A stretch of DNA of 64,000 nucleotides from Lepidurus packardi (lineage: Eukaryota > Arthropoda > Branchiopoda > Notostraca > Triopsidae), in NCBI GenBank assembly GCA_023053545.1, contig JAKZAN010000001.1, positions 11,610,024 through 11,674,023 on the forward strand. Reading direction: 5' to 3'. Position 1 is the stretch's first letter. Each line of letters starts with the position of its first letter. Shown piece by piece: positions 10,154 through 23,401 of the stretch. The position numbers and the translations under genes were made by a program. The notes beneath the pieces were generated by a model. That model was given only the letters and a program-made list of their open reading frames with translations. It was not told the DNA's origin and searched no databases.

Positions 10154-11166
10154 GGCCGATTTATAGGTGTTATACAGGAGTTGTTTTGCCGCCATATTAA
10201 TCAAATGTCGCCCAGACACCGGTAAAGAAGCCGTCAACATATCGCATATTAGTCCAACCCTCTACCGTTGATGCTGTTGATAACAACCCGAAGGAAGCGG
10301 GTTCGGGAACCAAGCAAAGACGTACTCCGACACTCCGGGTTCGTTACGCCATCTGGTGGACGGAAACATGACATGACAGATTCGAATCTCTAAGATCATT
10401 TAAGATTCATATGCAACTTATTGCCGGAGAATGCCCTCTAAGTCGCCATTATGACGAGAAGTTAGCAACTCTATTTTTCTTTAAGGTGGACTATGTAATT
10501 GTAAAGGAAATTTTTAGGTTTGGTCCGCGATTTCCTGCCAATGTGATAGTAAAGATTTGAAATTCCCGCCTTTCTCCCCTCCACTAGATGACGCAATGAA
10601 CACGGAACTGGCCACCCCGGAAGTAACGCCAAGTGACGCTATAACTTTCATTGTTTGTCACTTGTTTTGATAAGTCTTCTTGCTATCGTTAACCCGAAAG
10701 GAGCATTTTGCATTTTCCCCCAAAGTTTTCGTGTATTGTGCCCTCAGTTTTTAAACCTTAAAAGGTTCCTTATTTCATCCGGGTTGCCTGGACCATGGGT
10801 AAGCGTTTTTTGCCTTTTTGTTTGCCATTCAAGTACATCTAGTCTTAGAACAAGCTTAGCCAAATAGTTTCAACCGCGAGTGCTGTGATTTTTCCCTTTC
10901 GATAAGAAAGCAACAGAGTTGTAACAGGAGTCCTAATCGGTTTTTATTTTTCAGAAATACCCATAAAAAATTGTGAACGAAGTCCTTATCGTCTTGTTGT
11001 ACTTTGGAGGTCATGGATGTCCGAATTCTCCTGAAATCCTAAGCAGCTTTTTTCTGTATGTTGTTTGCTATGTACGTTTGTTGTACGTACGTATTTTTCT
11101 GTGATATATATTATGGGACCTTTTTTCAGTCTCCCTAACACTTGACTTGTGTTTTTTACTTAACAG

Positions 11167-12396
11167 ATGACGCTGCTCCACGGATCGCTTTGCCTCGTTC
11201 GTGGCATGCCTGTGCGCGAGCCTTTAAGGTAAGATCAATACAATCCCCTAAGGGGATTTCTTTTGACTAATACGATCTTCTGTATCTATCTGGCGTAGCA
11301 ATTGCTATGTGAGTCAAGTACCTAATATGCTTTTATCTTGGTTAACAGGTACGTGCTTATCGCAGCTTGCCCTGGGCGACCCTGTCGCGCATCTGGGGGC
11401 GACTGGCCAACACCCGTTTGCCTCAGTGGACGAGGAACCAGGTCCTTGGCTTCTACGAGCGGAGGTTTGGCGTAAACGTCGGAGAAGCCGCATCCGACCA
11501 CTCCAGCATGGGCGAATTTTTTCGACGGCCGCTTAAACCAGGCGCACGCCCTATCGACACTACGGGCTGCATTGTAAGTTGATTGGGTTTTTTATGCACT
11601 CATTTCTCGTACTAAATATTGTTTGTTTTCTACAACAGGTGTCACCAGCCGATGGGAAAGTCCTCCATTTTGGCGCAGTGGACCAGAATGGACTGTTGGG
11701 ACAGGCGAAGGGGGTGCCTTACTCCCTGAGCCAGTTTTTGGGACCCTCTGAACTGGTGCAACTCTCAACAGGGTCCCCAACCTCCGGCCTCCACTACTGT
11801 TTCATCCATCAGGCGCCCGGGGACTACTATGAGTTTCATTCCCCCGTTGACTGGGATATTTCATTGCGGCGACATTTTCCAGGTATTTCGTCATGAGAAC
11901 AACAAGGGGTGTTACTAACCGGAATATTATCTTAGAGGAAATGTTTAGTGTGAACCCAAGCGTTTGCAAATGGGTCCCCGGCTTACTTGCCCTCAACGAG
12001 CGAGCCGTTTACTTTGGCCAGTGGCAGTACGGCTTGTTCAGCATGACAGCGGTAGGAGCTACCAATGTCGGCTCCATATACGTCTATAAAGACCCGGTAA
12101 GTTAGTCGACGAGTTTGCGTTTTTTAAAGTGACTTAACAGTTTTCTTTTCTTTTTATTGTAGGAATTGGAAACATACTGTCGTGCTGGACGTCGCAAGAC
12201 GACGGACTACGACTTCCGCAAGGAACGTGCAGGCGGGGAGGGTCTCCATCAGGAGAAAGGTGAAGTATTCGGTGAGTTTAACTTTGCCTCTACAATTGTC
12301 CTTATTTTTCAGGCCCCCAAGGACTTTAAATTTACCGTCGAGCTTGGGCAAATCGTTCGAGTAGGTCAAGCTATCGCTCAAAATTCTAAACCGTAG
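11167..12396 (+). CDS. PISD: Mitochondrial phosphatidylserine decarboxylase core, copy U2
   Basis: Exons at 11167-11228, 11349-11573, 11639-11882, 11936-12096 and 12163-12396, all with the same splice sites as U1. The protein is identical in the parts compared, including FAST at the self-cleavage site and DYYEFHSP. Like U1 it reads WTRNQV in exon 2, where U3-U6 read WTRKQV, so U1 and U2 are closest relatives here. Confidence 0.85.
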
Positions 12397-12613
12397 CATT
12401 GATGTGGGTTCTAAGATGTCTGGCTATTCGTTTCAGTGAAATTTCCGTACTTTGCGTGAAAATTATCGTGATTTTTTGTGTGGTGATTTTTTGTATCCTC
12501 TCAGTGAATTTTCTTCAATACAAATTTTATTGTGTAACGTTTGTCTATTTTTTTCCTGTCGGGAATGGTACCTTTAATGGTAGCGCAAGTCCGGCTTGCA
12601 TAATAGCTAAGTG

Positions 12614-13080
12614 CTAAAAGAGATAGTGGCTAAATTGCATTACAGCAAATTTAACTGCCTGGAGCTCCTTCCGCGTTACACAGTAACGACTCTCTGGTCT
12701 CATCAAGCATGGACTTGCATATGCTATAGGCCGTTCAACACCGTCAATTTCTTGTGACAACACGGCTCCTAGCCCAATATTACTGGCGTTGCTGTCCACT
12801 AGAAGTGTTTTGGACAGATCAGGAAAAGCGAGTACAGGAGTTGAAGAAAGGAGCCGTTTAGGATCTGTAAAAGCTTCCTCACATAACACGGACCACTCAA
12901 AGGGAACATTCTTTTCGGTTAGTTTATATAGCGGCTTGGCAATGTCAGCAAAACCTTTCACAAATCGACGATAGTATGAAGATCGAGGAAACTATTCAAT
13001 TCATCACTGGTCACTGGTCGGGACCATTCCACGATTGCTTTAGTTTTTTCAGGACGTCGAAATGAGTTTTCAGGACGTCT
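12614..13080 (-). pseudogene. Ty3/gypsy pol fragment, U2
   Basis: Same fragment with the same frameshift as in U1, so the damage predates amplification of the unit. Confidence 0.85.
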
Positions 13081-13086
13081 TCGAGG

Positions 13087-13317
13087 TCACACAAGTGTAA
13101 TATTGTCTTCGATTTCTTGATAAAGGGCTTTCAAGTCTTGAAGGTATTCTTCGAGGGAGCTCAGGAGATCAGCACTGGCTTCTTGTTTCGTGGGGGCGTC
13201 TTCTTGCTCAAGGTTATTCATTGTTTCGAAGGTATTAACGATGGATTGAGAAAGTAGAGAGGATTTGATCTTCACTCGATCAATGGACTTCGTTTCTGTG
13301 CGGCTCATCCTGGTCAC
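13087..13317 (-). pseudogene. Small ORF upstream of the gypsy pol remnant, possibly a gag start, U2
   Basis: An open frame of 76 codons, rich in Glu, Leu and Lys and probably helical ([20 protein letters not shown] near the C-terminus). It reads in the same direction as the gypsy pol remnant just downstream, so it may be the N-terminus of that element's gag joined to pol by a large internal deletion. I do not recognise a domain, and position is the only argument for gag. U1 lacks its 5' part because of the 690-bp deletion. Confidence 0.4.
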
Positions 13318-13825
13318 GGCACTAAATGTGGAGGATTTGGGTATGAGTAAAAATAAGATGGTCCCTGCGTTGTGATTAGGGGCTACTTCTGAAGAATAGG
13401 ATGGATGAGAGCACCTTTTAAGAGACGTTTTGTAGACTTTGCATCCGGAAAATCCGATTTGTAAGGTTCAGCCATTGTTATTTCGTCTATTCTAATTAGC
13501 AAGTACGTATTACGGGGAGCGCTCTATGGGTACAACAAATACGCAAGTACGTATTACAGGGTGAGGGAGCAAAACATCTCATTTGGAACTGAAGGAAAGT
13601 CAAAAACATCTCAAAATCAGCAGTACTAAATGAGTAAAAAGTCATTTCAAAGTTTATTACAAGGCAAACTTGTATTCTCTTCTCAAGTCCTTCCAGATTT
13701 CATTTCAAGGGCCACAAATGATGTCGAAACTACCCAGTTCGAATTTTCGTTTCAACACAGGCTAAGAAGAACGACCTGGCCAAAGCCGACATATAATAGT
13801 ATGAAACAGGGTCCAGTTAGCCTGC
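13318..13825. other. Non-coding spacer between gag-like ORF and NOG1 3' end
   Basis: No gene recognised. It contains two copies of GCAAGTACGTATTAC about 43 bp apart (near 13499 and 13542) and no convincing long frame. Repeated at 18333-18840, 24106-24613 and 42523-43030; most of it is absent from U1. Confidence 0.5.
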
Positions 13826-15168
13826 TTAAAGCCTGTCCGTTTTGCCAATGCCGCGCTTTCCGGAGAACAAACGCTTGGGCAGTTTAACCGAAATATGTCT
13901 GTCAGCTTCACCAGCTTTGCCCATGCGGCCTTGCGTCCAACGAGCTTCAACTTGTTCTTCATCTACAAGTAACACTAAACATTAAGTAACTACAATCAAC
14001 TAAAATAAACCCAATTTAGTAATTACTTCTGGGTTCTTGACTCTACTCTGGTCACGTGGAGTAACGCGAGAAGAGCTAGACGTACACGGCCTTCTTCATC
14101 CATGCGAGCTTTCTTGATTGGCTTACGCGAAATTGAAATCGAACGAGACTGATTGAAATGGGCCTACTAAAGCATAAAGTTGGTTAAAAACCGTGTTCGG
14201 TTATAAAAATATCTATACAAAAAATACCTTCTCTGTGCCAGCCAAATCCATTCCCAAGTTCTCCATTTCTTCCCTCATCGGCTAACGGAGAGCTCTCGCT
14301 TCCTACCAGCCCTTGGCATGACAGGTTTGCCTCCACTCTTTCCCAGACGAGCTTCAACAGACATAGTTTTAGCCTTGTCTCGAATTTGCTTGGCGAGTTG
14401 ATGGACTTCCTTTGTCTCTTCATCACTGGGTTCGTCAAACTTCAGCTCGCAGTTCTTTCTCTTTCTCCAAGTGCTAAAATTTCTGAAAAAAAAAAGAAAA
14501 AAGTAAAAAAAACCGGCCGAAGATAAAACGATAAACTAACCACCATAAGATCCGGATCAATGTAGTCGGCAACGTTTTTGTTTTATCAGAATTCTGGAAT
14601 TTTGTCGTATTTGAAGTCGTATGGCAGGTCTTAATTCTTTCTCTAATCCACAAAATGTGGACGTCCCCTTGTTCCAATTCGATAGCTCGTCCCGTCCTTT
14701 TCGTTTTCTCCTTCTCAGCTTGAGCTGCTTTCTTCTGCGAATCCGGAATGCAAACTGGACGAACAACGTTATCTCTTCGCCTGGGTTCGCCTACGTTTAG
14801 ACGGTTCAAGACGCCTTCTACCTTCTAGCTACGCATCTTGCCTACCACAAGATGAGCTAGCAATCAACGCTCACAAGCCTAGACAATCGAAATTGAACAC
14901 CAGAAAACAAATAAATAATACGCCCTTACGTCTGACTTTACTTCCACTACTCCTTCTTCGGTAGACATTTGCACAATTGGGACATGATCATTCTCGAACG
15001 CTTTTTGAAAGTAACAAGCATGGGCTAATAAAGCAAATATAAGTAAAAAATATCACACTGGATAATGAAGCATATGATTTGTTAGTCAATAGTGGCTTGA
15101 TGCCCTCAAAGAGAAGAATCTGTTCTTCAAGTCTGTGTCCGCATTGCTCAGAAATAAGGGCAATAGTC
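13826..15168 (-). pseudogene. NOG1 3' exons, U2, hybrid of type B and type A
   Basis: The C-terminal exon has a natural stop: GIGKTDRL then TAA at 13826-13828, like the basic end of other NOG1 proteins. The 3' exons match type B but the SEQCGH side is type A (lost donor). The copy therefore looks like a recombinant across the duplicated NOG1 pieces that deleted the PLGRKT segment. The +1 frameshift before MREEMENLG is present. Confidence 0.8.
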
Positions 15169-16181
15169 GGCCGATTTATAGGTGTTATACAGGAGTTGTT
15201 TTGCCGCCATATTAATCAAATGTCGCCCAGACACCGGTAAAGAAGCCGTCAACATATCGCATATTAGTCCAACCCTCTACCGTTGATGCTGTTGATAACA
15301 ACCCGAAGGAAGCGGGTTCGGGAACCAACCAAAGACGTACTCCGACACTCCGGGTTCGTTACGCCATCTGGTGGACGGAAACATGACATGACAGATTCGA
15401 ATCTCTAAGATCATTTAAGATTCATATGCAAGTTATTGCCGGAGAAAGCCCTCTAGGTCGCCATTATGACGAGAAGTTAGCAACTCTATTTTTCTTTAAG
15501 GTGGACTATGTAATTGTAAAGGAAATTTTTAGGTTTGGTCCGCGATTTCCTGCCAATGTGATAGTAAAGATTTGAAATTCCCGCCCTTCTCCCCTCCACT
15601 AGATGACGCAATGAACACGGAACTGGCCACCCCGGAAGTTACGCCAAGTGACGCTATAACTTTCATTGTTTGTCACTTGTTTTGATAAGTCTTCTTGCTA
15701 TCGTTAACCCGAAAGGAGCATTTTGCATTTTCCCCCAAAGTTTTCGTGTATTGTGCCCTCAGTTTTTAAACCTTAAAAGGTTCCTTATTTCATCCGGGTT
15801 GCCTGGACCATGGGTAAGCGTTTTTTGCCTTTTTGTTTGCCATTCAAGTACATCTAGTCTTAGAAGAAGCTTAGCCAAATAGTTTCAACCGCGAGTGCTG
15901 TGATTTTTCCCTTTCGATAAGAAAGCAACAGAGTTGTAACAGGAGTCCTAATCGGTTTTTATTTTTCAGAAATACCCATAAAAAATTGTGAACGAAGTCC
16001 TTATCGTCTTGTTGTACTTTGGAGGTCATGGATGTCCGAATTCTCCTGAAATCCTAAGCAGCTTTTTTCTGTATGTTGTTTGCTATGTACGTTTGTTGTA
16101 CGTACGTATTTTTCTGTGATATATATTATGGGACCTTTTTTCAGTCTCCCTAACACTTGACTTGTGTTTTTTACTTAACAG

Positions 16182-17411
16182 ATGACGCTGCTCCACGGAT
16201 CGCTTTGCCTCGTTCGTGGCATGCCTGTGCGCGAGCCTTTAAGGTAAGATCAATACAATCCCCTAAGGGGATTTCTTTTGACTAATACGATCTTCTGTAT
16301 CTATCTGGCGTAGCAATTGCTATGTGAGTCAAGTACCTAATATGCTTTTATCTTGGTTAACAGGTACGTGCTTATCGCAGCTTGCCCTGGGCGACCCTGT
16401 CGCGCATCTGGGGGCGACAGGCCAACACCCGTTTGCCTCAGTGGACGAGGAAGCAGGTCCTTGGCTTCTACGAGCGGAGGTTTGGCGTAAACGTCGGAGA
16501 AGCCGCATCCGACCACTCCAGCATGGGCGAATTTTTTCGACGGCCGCTTAAACCAGGCGCACGCCCTATCGACACTACGGGCTGCATTGTAAGTTGATTG
16601 GGTTTTTTATGCACTCATTTCTCGTACTAAATATTGTTTGTTTTCTACAACAGGTGTCACCAGCCGATGGGAAAGTCCTCCATTTTGGCGCAGTGGACCA
16701 GAATGGACTGTTGGGACAGGCGAAGGGGGTGCCTTACTCCCTGAGCCAGTTTTTGGGACCCTCTGAACTGGTGCAACTCTCAACAGGGTCCCCAACCTCC
16801 GGCCTCCACTACTGTTTCATCCATCAGGCGCCCGGGGACTACTATGAGTTTCATTCCCCCGTTGACTGGGATATTTCATTGCGGCGACATTTTCCAGGTA
16901 TTTCGTCATGAGAACAACAAGGGGTGTTACTAACCGGAATATTATCTTAGAGGAAATGTTTAGTGTGAACCCAAGCGTTTGCAAATGGGTCCCCGGCTTA
17001 CTTGCCCTCAACGAGCGAGCCGTTTACTTTGGCCAGTGGCAGTACGGCTTGTTCAGCATGACAGCGGTAGGAGCTACCAATGTCGGCTCCATATACGTCT
17101 ATAAAGACCCGGTAAGTTAGTCGACGAGTTTGCGTTTTTTAAAGTGACTTAACAGTTTTCTTTTCTTTTTATTGTAGGAATTGGAAACATACTGTCGTGC
17201 TGGACGTCGCAAGACGACGGACTACGACTTCCGCAAGGAACGTGCAGGCGGGGAGGGTCTCCATCAGGAGAAAGGTGAAGTATTCGGTGAGTTTAACTTT
17301 GCCTCTACAATTGTCCTTATTTTTCAGGCCCCCAAGGACTTTAAATTTACCGTCGAGCTTGGGCAAATCGTTCGAGTAGGTCAAGCTATCGCTCAAAATT
17401 CTAAACCGTAG
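16182..17411 (+). CDS. PISD: Mitochondrial phosphatidylserine decarboxylase core, copy U3
   Basis: Exons at 16182-16243, 16364-16588, 16654-16897, 16951-17111 and 17178-17411. The frame is intact. It differs from U1 by GRQANT (Leu to Gln) and RKQV (Asn to Lys) in exon 2. The altered catalytic motif FAST and Tyr in place of the first active-site His are retained. Confidence 0.85.
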
Positions 17412-17628
17412 CATTGATGTGGGTTCTAAGATGTCTGGCTATTCGTTTCAGTGAAATTTCCGTACTTTGCGTGAAAATTATCGTGATTTTTTGTGTGGTG
17501 ATTTTTTGTATCCTCTCAGTGAATTTTCTTCAATACAAATTTTATTGTGTAACGTTTGTCTATTTTTTTCCTGTCGGGAATGGTACCTTTAATGGTAGCG
17601 CAAGTCCGGCTTGCATAATAGCTAAGTG

Positions 17629-18095
17629 CTAAAAGAGATAGTGGCTAAATTGCATTACAGCAAATTTAACTGCCTGGAGCTCCTTCCGCGTTACACAGTA
17701 ACGACTCTCTGGTCTCATCAAGCATGGACTTGCATATGCTATAGGCCGTTCAACACCGTCAATTTCTTGTGACAACACGGCTCCTAGCCCAATATTACTG
17801 GCGTTGCTGTCCACTAGAAGTGTTTTGGACAGATCAGGAAAAGCGAGTACAGGAGTTGAAGAAAGGAGCCGTTTAGGATCTGTAAAAGCTTCCTCACATA
17901 ACACGGACCACTCAAAGGGAACATTCTTTTCGGTTAGTTTATATAGCGGCTTGGCAATGTCAGCAAAACCTTTCACAAATCGACGATAGTATGAAGATCG
18001 AGGAAACTATTCAATTCATCACTGGTCACTGGTCGGGACCATTCCACGATTGCTTTAGTTTTTTCAGGACGTCGAAATGAGTTTTCAGGACGTCT
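17629..18095 (-). pseudogene. Ty3/gypsy pol fragment, U3
   Basis: Same fragment and frameshift as in U2; part of the repeated unit. Confidence 0.85.
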
Positions 18096-18101
18096 TCGAG
18101 G

Positions 18102-18332
18102 TCACACAAGTGTAATATTGTCTTCGATTTCTTGATAAAGGGCTTTCAAGTCTTGAAGGTATTCTTCGAGGGAGCTCAGGAGATCAGCACTGGCTTCTTG
18201 TTTCGTGGGGGCGTCTTCTTGCTCAAGGTTATTCATTGTTTCGAAGGTATTAACGATGGATTGAGAAAGTAGAGAGGATTTGATCTTCACTCGATCAATG
18301 GACTTCGTTTCTGTGCGGCTCATCCTGGTCAC
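18102..18332 (-). pseudogene. Gag-like small ORF, U3
   Basis: Copy of the 76-codon frame described at 13087-13317, unchanged. Confidence 0.4.
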
Positions 18333-18840
18333 GGCACTAAATGTGGAGGATTTGGGTATGAGTAAAAATAAGATGGTCCCTGCGTTGTGATTAGGGGCTA
18401 CTTCTGAAGAATAGGATGGATGAGAGCACCTTTTAAGAGACGTTTTGTAGACTTTGCATCCGGAAAATCCGATTTGTAAGGTTCAGCCATTGTTATTTCG
18501 TCTATTCTAATTAGCAAGTACGTATTACGGGGAGCGCTCTATGGGTACAACAAATACGCAAGTACGTATTACAGGGTGAGGGAGCAAAACATCTCATTTG
18601 GAACTGAAGGAAAGTCAAAAACATCTCAAAATCAGCAGTACTAAATGAGTAAAAAGTCATTTCAAAGTTTATTACAAGGCAAACTTGTATTCTCTTCTCA
18701 AGTCCTTCCAGATTTCATTTCAAGGGCCACAAATGATGTCGAAACTACCCAGTTCGAATTTTCGTTTCAACACAGGCTAAGAAGAACGACCTGGCCAAAG
18801 CCGACATATAATAGTATGAAACAGGGTCCAGTTAGCCTGC

Positions 18841-20183
18841 TTAAAGCCTGTCCGTTTTGCCAATGCCGCGCTTTCCGGAGAACAAACGCTTGGGCAGTTT
18901 AACCGAAATATGTCTGTCAGCTTCACCAGCTTTGCCCATGCGGCCTTGCGTCCAACGAGCTTCAACTTGTTCTTCATCTACAAGTAACACTAAACATTAA
19001 GTAACTACAATCAACTAAAATAAACCCAATTTAGTAATTACTTCTGGGTTCTTGACTCTACTCTGGTCACGTGGAGTAACGCGAGAAGAGCTAGACGTAC
19101 ACGGCCTTCTTCATCCATGCGAGCTTTCTTGATTGGCTTACGCGAAATTGAAATCGAACGAGACTGATTGAAATGGGCCTACTAAAGCATAAAGTTGGTT
19201 AAAAACCGTGTTCGGTTATAAAAATATCTATACAAAAAATACCTTCTCTGTGCCAGCCAAATCCATTCCCAAGTTCTCCATTTCTTCCCTCATCGGCTAA
19301 CGGAGAGCTCTCGCTTCCTACCAGCCCTTGGCATGACAGGTTTGCCTCCACTCTTTCCCAGACGAGCTTCAACAGACATAGTTTTAGCCTTGTCTCGAAT
19401 TTGCTTGGCGAGTTGATGGACTTCCTTTGTCTCTTCATCACTGGGTTCGTCAAACTTCAGCTCGCAGTTCTTTCTCTTTCTCCAAGTGCTAAAATTTCTG
19501 AAAAAAAAAGAAAAAAGTAAAAAAAAACGGCCGAAGATAAAACGATAAACTAACCACCATAAGATCCGGATCAATGTAGTCGGCAACGTTTTTGTTTTAT
19601 CAGAATTCTGGAATTTTGTCGTATTTGAAGTCGTATGGCAGGTCATAATTCTTTCTCTAATCCACAAAATGTGGACGTCCCCTTGTTCCAATTCGATAGC
19701 TCGTCCCGTCCTTTTCGTTTTCTCCTTCTCAGCTTGAGCTGCTTTCTTCTGCGAATCCGGAATGCAAACTGGACGAACAACGTTATCTCTTCGCCTGGGT
19801 TCGCCTACGTTTAGACGGTTCAAGACGCCTTCTACCTTCTAGCTACACATCTTACCTTCCACACGATGAGCTAGCAATCAACGCGCACAAGCCTAGACAA
19901 TCCAAATTGAACACCAGAAAACAAATAAATAATCCGCCCTTACGTCTGACTTTACTTCCACTACTCCTTCTTCGGTGACGGTAGACATTTGCAGAATTGG
20001 GACATGATCATTCTCGAACGCTTTTTGAAAGTAACAAGCATGGGCTAATAAAGCAAATATTAGTAAAAATATCACACTGGATAATGAAGCATATACCTTG
20101 TTAGTAAATAGTGGCTTCATGCTCTCAAAGAGATGAATCTGTTCTTCAAGTCTGTGTCCGCATTGCTCAGAAATAAGGGCAAT
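18841..20183 (-). pseudogene. NOG1 3' exons, type B, U3
   Basis: Exons as described for 8060-9395, here with the natural TAA at 18841-18843. The coding frame around 19823-19290 joins the EPRRRD, GRAIELEQGD and KQIRDKAK blocks through a retained intron. The +1 frameshift before MREEMENLG remains. The N-terminal GTPase domain (G1-G4) is absent, so this is a fragment. Confidence 0.83.
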
Positions 20184-20528
20184 AGTAGGGCAGGTCTTCT
20201 GGTCCTTTTATAACTTGAAGGTGAGAAACATGAAAGGTACAAGCACTGTAAGTATGTTAGTATAGAGAGTTTGAAGTTTGTTACCCATCAATCCTTCCTA
20301 ATGCACTCACAATGGAAAAAAGTCCAATCCAATATAGCTATTGTCATGCTCGAGCTATCTGTGTGGCTACCACGCGTTCTCTCATCAGGTTTTGCATCTG
20401 AATTTGTCTTTCCAGTTGTTATTATTATACATAAAAATATGAATACTTAACTAGAAATTAACCAAGCTTACGTTCACCCGACCCATTTCTATCATGAACT
20501 CCTGGTTCTACCCCGTATTCTTGTGCAA
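20184..20528 (-). pseudogene. PLGRKT fragment, U3
   Basis: As in U1, but the intron acceptor before LERQ is changed from AACAG to AACAA, so normal splicing should fail. Confidence 0.6.
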
Positions 20529-20941
20529 TGGACGAACAACGTTATCTCTTCGCCTGGGTTCGCCTACGTTTAGACGGTTCAAGACGCCTTCTACCTTCTA
20601 GCTACGCATCTTGCCTACCACAAGATGAGCTAGCAATCAACGCTCACAAGCCTAGACAATCGAAATTGAACACCAGAAAACAAATAAATAATACGCCCTT
20701 ACGTCTGACTTTACTTCCACTACTCCTTCTTCGGTAGACATTTGCACAATTGGGACATGATCATTCTCGAACGCTTTTTGAAAGTAACAAGCATGGGCTA
20801 ATAAAGCAAATATAAGTAAAAAATATCACACTGGATAATGAAGCATATGATTTGTTAGTCAATAGTGGCTTGATGCCCTCAAAGAGAAGAATCTGTTCTT
20901 CAAGTCTGTGTCCGCATTGCTCAGAAATAAGGGCAATAGTC
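20529..20941 (-). pseudogene. NOG1 fragment, type A, U3/U4 border
   Basis: Same truncated type A copy as at 9741-10153, with the lost splice donor. Confidence 0.75.
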
Positions 20942-21954
20942 GGCCGATTTATAGGTGTTATACAGGAGTTGTTTTGCCGCCATATTAATCAAATGTCGCC
21001 CAGACACCGGTAAAGAAGCCGTCAACATATCGCATATTAGTCCAACCCTCTACCGTTGATGCTGTTGATAACAACCCGAAGGAAGCGGGTTCGGGAACCA
21101 ACCAAAGACGTACTCCGACACTCCGGGTTCGTTACGCCATCTGGTGGACGGAAACATGACATGACAGATTCGAATCTCTAAGATCATTTAAGATTCATAT
21201 GCAAGTTATTGCCGGAGAAAGCCCTCTAGGTCGCCATTATGACGAGAAGTTAGCAACTCTATTTTTCTTTAAGGTGGACTATGTAATTGTAAAGGAAATT
21301 TTTAGGTTTGGTCCGCGATTTCCTGCCAATGTGATAGTAAAGATTTGAAATTCCCGCCCTTCTCCCCTCCACTAGATGACGCAATGAACACGGAACTGGC
21401 CACCCCGGAAGTTACGCCAAGTGACGCTATAACTTTCATTGTTTGTCACTTGTTTTGATAAGTCTTCTTGCTATCGTTAACCCGAAAGGAGCATTTTGCA
21501 TTTTCCCCCAAAGTTTTCGTGTATTGTGCCCTCAGTTTTTAAACCTTAAAAGGTTCCTTATTTCATCCGGGTTGCCTGGACCATGGGTAAGCGTTTTTTG
21601 CCTTTTTGTTTGCCATTCAAGTACATCTAGTCTTAGAAGAAGCTTAGCCAAATAGTTTCAACCGCGAGTGCTGTGATTTTTCCCTTTCGATAAGAAAGCA
21701 ACAGAGTTGTAACAGGAGTCCTAATCGGTTTTTATTTTTCAGAAATACCCATAAAAAATTGTGAACGAAGTCCTTATCGTCTTGTTGTACTTTGGAGGTC
21801 ATGGATGTCCGAATTCTCCTGAAATCCTAAGCAGCTTTTTTCTGTATGTTGTTTGCTATGTACGTTTGTTGTACGTACGTATTTTTCTGTGATATATATT
21901 ATGGGACCTTTTTTCAGTCTCCCTAACACTTGACTTGTGTTTTTTACTTAACAG

Positions 21955-23184
21955 ATGACGCTGCTCCACGGATCGCTTTGCCTCGTTCGTGGCATGCCTG
22001 TGCGCGAGCCTTTAAGGTAAGATCAATACAATCCCCTAAGGGGATTTCTTTTGACTAATACGATCTTCTGTATCTATCTGGCGTAGCAATTGCTATGTGA
22101 GTCAAGTACCTAATATGCTTTTATCTTGGTTAACAGGTACGTGCTTATCGCAGCTTGCCCTGGGCGACCCTGTCGCGCATCTGGGGGCGACAGGCCAACA
22201 CCCGTTTGCCTCAGTGGACGAGGAAGCAGGTCCTTGGCTTCTACGAGCGGAGGTTTGGCGTAAACGTCGGAGAAGCCGCATCCGACCACTCCAGCATGGG
22301 CGAATTTTTTCGACGGCCGCTTAAACCAGGCGCACGCCCTATCGACACTACGGGCTGCATTGTAAGTTGATTGGGTTTTTTATGCACTCATTTCTCGTAC
22401 TAAATATTGTTTGTTTTCTACAACAGGTGTCACCAGCCGATGGGAAAGTCCTCCATTTTGGCGCAGTGGACCAGAATGGACTGTTGGGACAGGCGAAGGG
22501 GGTGCCTTACTCCCTGAGCCAGTTTTTGGGACCCTCTGAACTGGTGCAACTCTCAACAGGGTCCCCAACCTCCGGCCTCCACTACTGTTTCATCCATCAG
22601 GCGCCCGGGGACTACTATGAGTTTCATTCCCCCGTTGACTGGGATATTTCATTGCGGCGACATTTTCCAGGTATTTCGTCATGAGAACAACAAGGGGTGT
22701 TACTAACCGGAATATTATCTTAGAGGAAATGTTTAGTGTGAACCCAAGCGTTTGCAAATGGGTCCCCGGCTTACTTGCCCTCAACGAGCGAGCCGTTTAC
22801 TTTGGCCAGTGGCAGTACGGCTTGTTCAGCATGACAGCGGTAGGAGCTACCAATGTCGGCTCCATATACGTCTATAAAGACCCGGTAAGTTAGTCGACGA
22901 GTTTGCGTTTTTTAAAGTGACTTAACAGTTTTCTTTTCTTTTTATTGTAGGAATTGGAAACATACTGTCGTGCTGGACGTCGCAAGACGACGGACTACGA
23001 CTTCCGCAAGGAACGTGCAGGCGGGGAGGGTCTCCATCAGGAGAAAGGTGAAGTATTCGGTGAGTTTAACTTTGCCTCTACAATTGTCCTTATTTTTCAG
23101 GCCCCCAAGGACTTTAAATTTACCGTCGAGCTTGGGCAAATCGTTCGAGTAGGTCAAGCTATCGCTCAAAATTCTAAACCGTAG
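21955..23184 (+). CDS. PISD: Mitochondrial phosphatidylserine decarboxylase core, copy U4
   Basis: Exons at 21955-22016, 22137-22361, 22427-22670, 22724-22884 and 22951-23184. Intact and the same as U3 in the protein positions compared (GRQANT, RKQV, FAST). It is the last complete copy before the Polinton. Confidence 0.85.
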
Positions 23185-23401
23185 CATTGATGTGGGTTCT
23201 AAGATGTCTGGCTATTCGTTTCAGTGAAATTTCCGTACTTTGCGTGAAAATTATCGTGATTTTTTGTGTGGTGGTTTTTTGTATCCTCTCAGTGAATTTT
23301 CTTCAATACAAATTTTATTGTGTAACGTTTGTCTATTTTTTTCCTGTCGGGAATGGTACCTTTAATGGTAGCGCAAGTCCGGCTTGCATAATAGCTAAGT
23401 G

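Larger units (their letters stand above)
9752..14766. repeat. Tandem array unit U2 (5015 bp)
   Basis: Same order as the other units but with no PLGRKT fragment and only one NOG1 copy at its end. The type B NOG1 3' part runs directly into type A sequence, giving a unit 758 bp shorter than U3 and U4. Confidence 0.92.
14767..20539. repeat. Tandem array unit U3 (5773 bp)
   Basis: Full-length unit: NOG1 type A end, PISD, gypsy pol remnant, gag-like fragment, NOG1 type B, PLGRKT fragment. Near-identical to U4. Confidence 0.93.

Noticed and set aside
19290-19823. A 177-codon minus-strand frame as a complete gene
   Set aside because: It is NOG1 exons joined through a retained intron (the Phe-rich FFLLFSFFF part). 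The flanking NOG1 exons lie in other frames.
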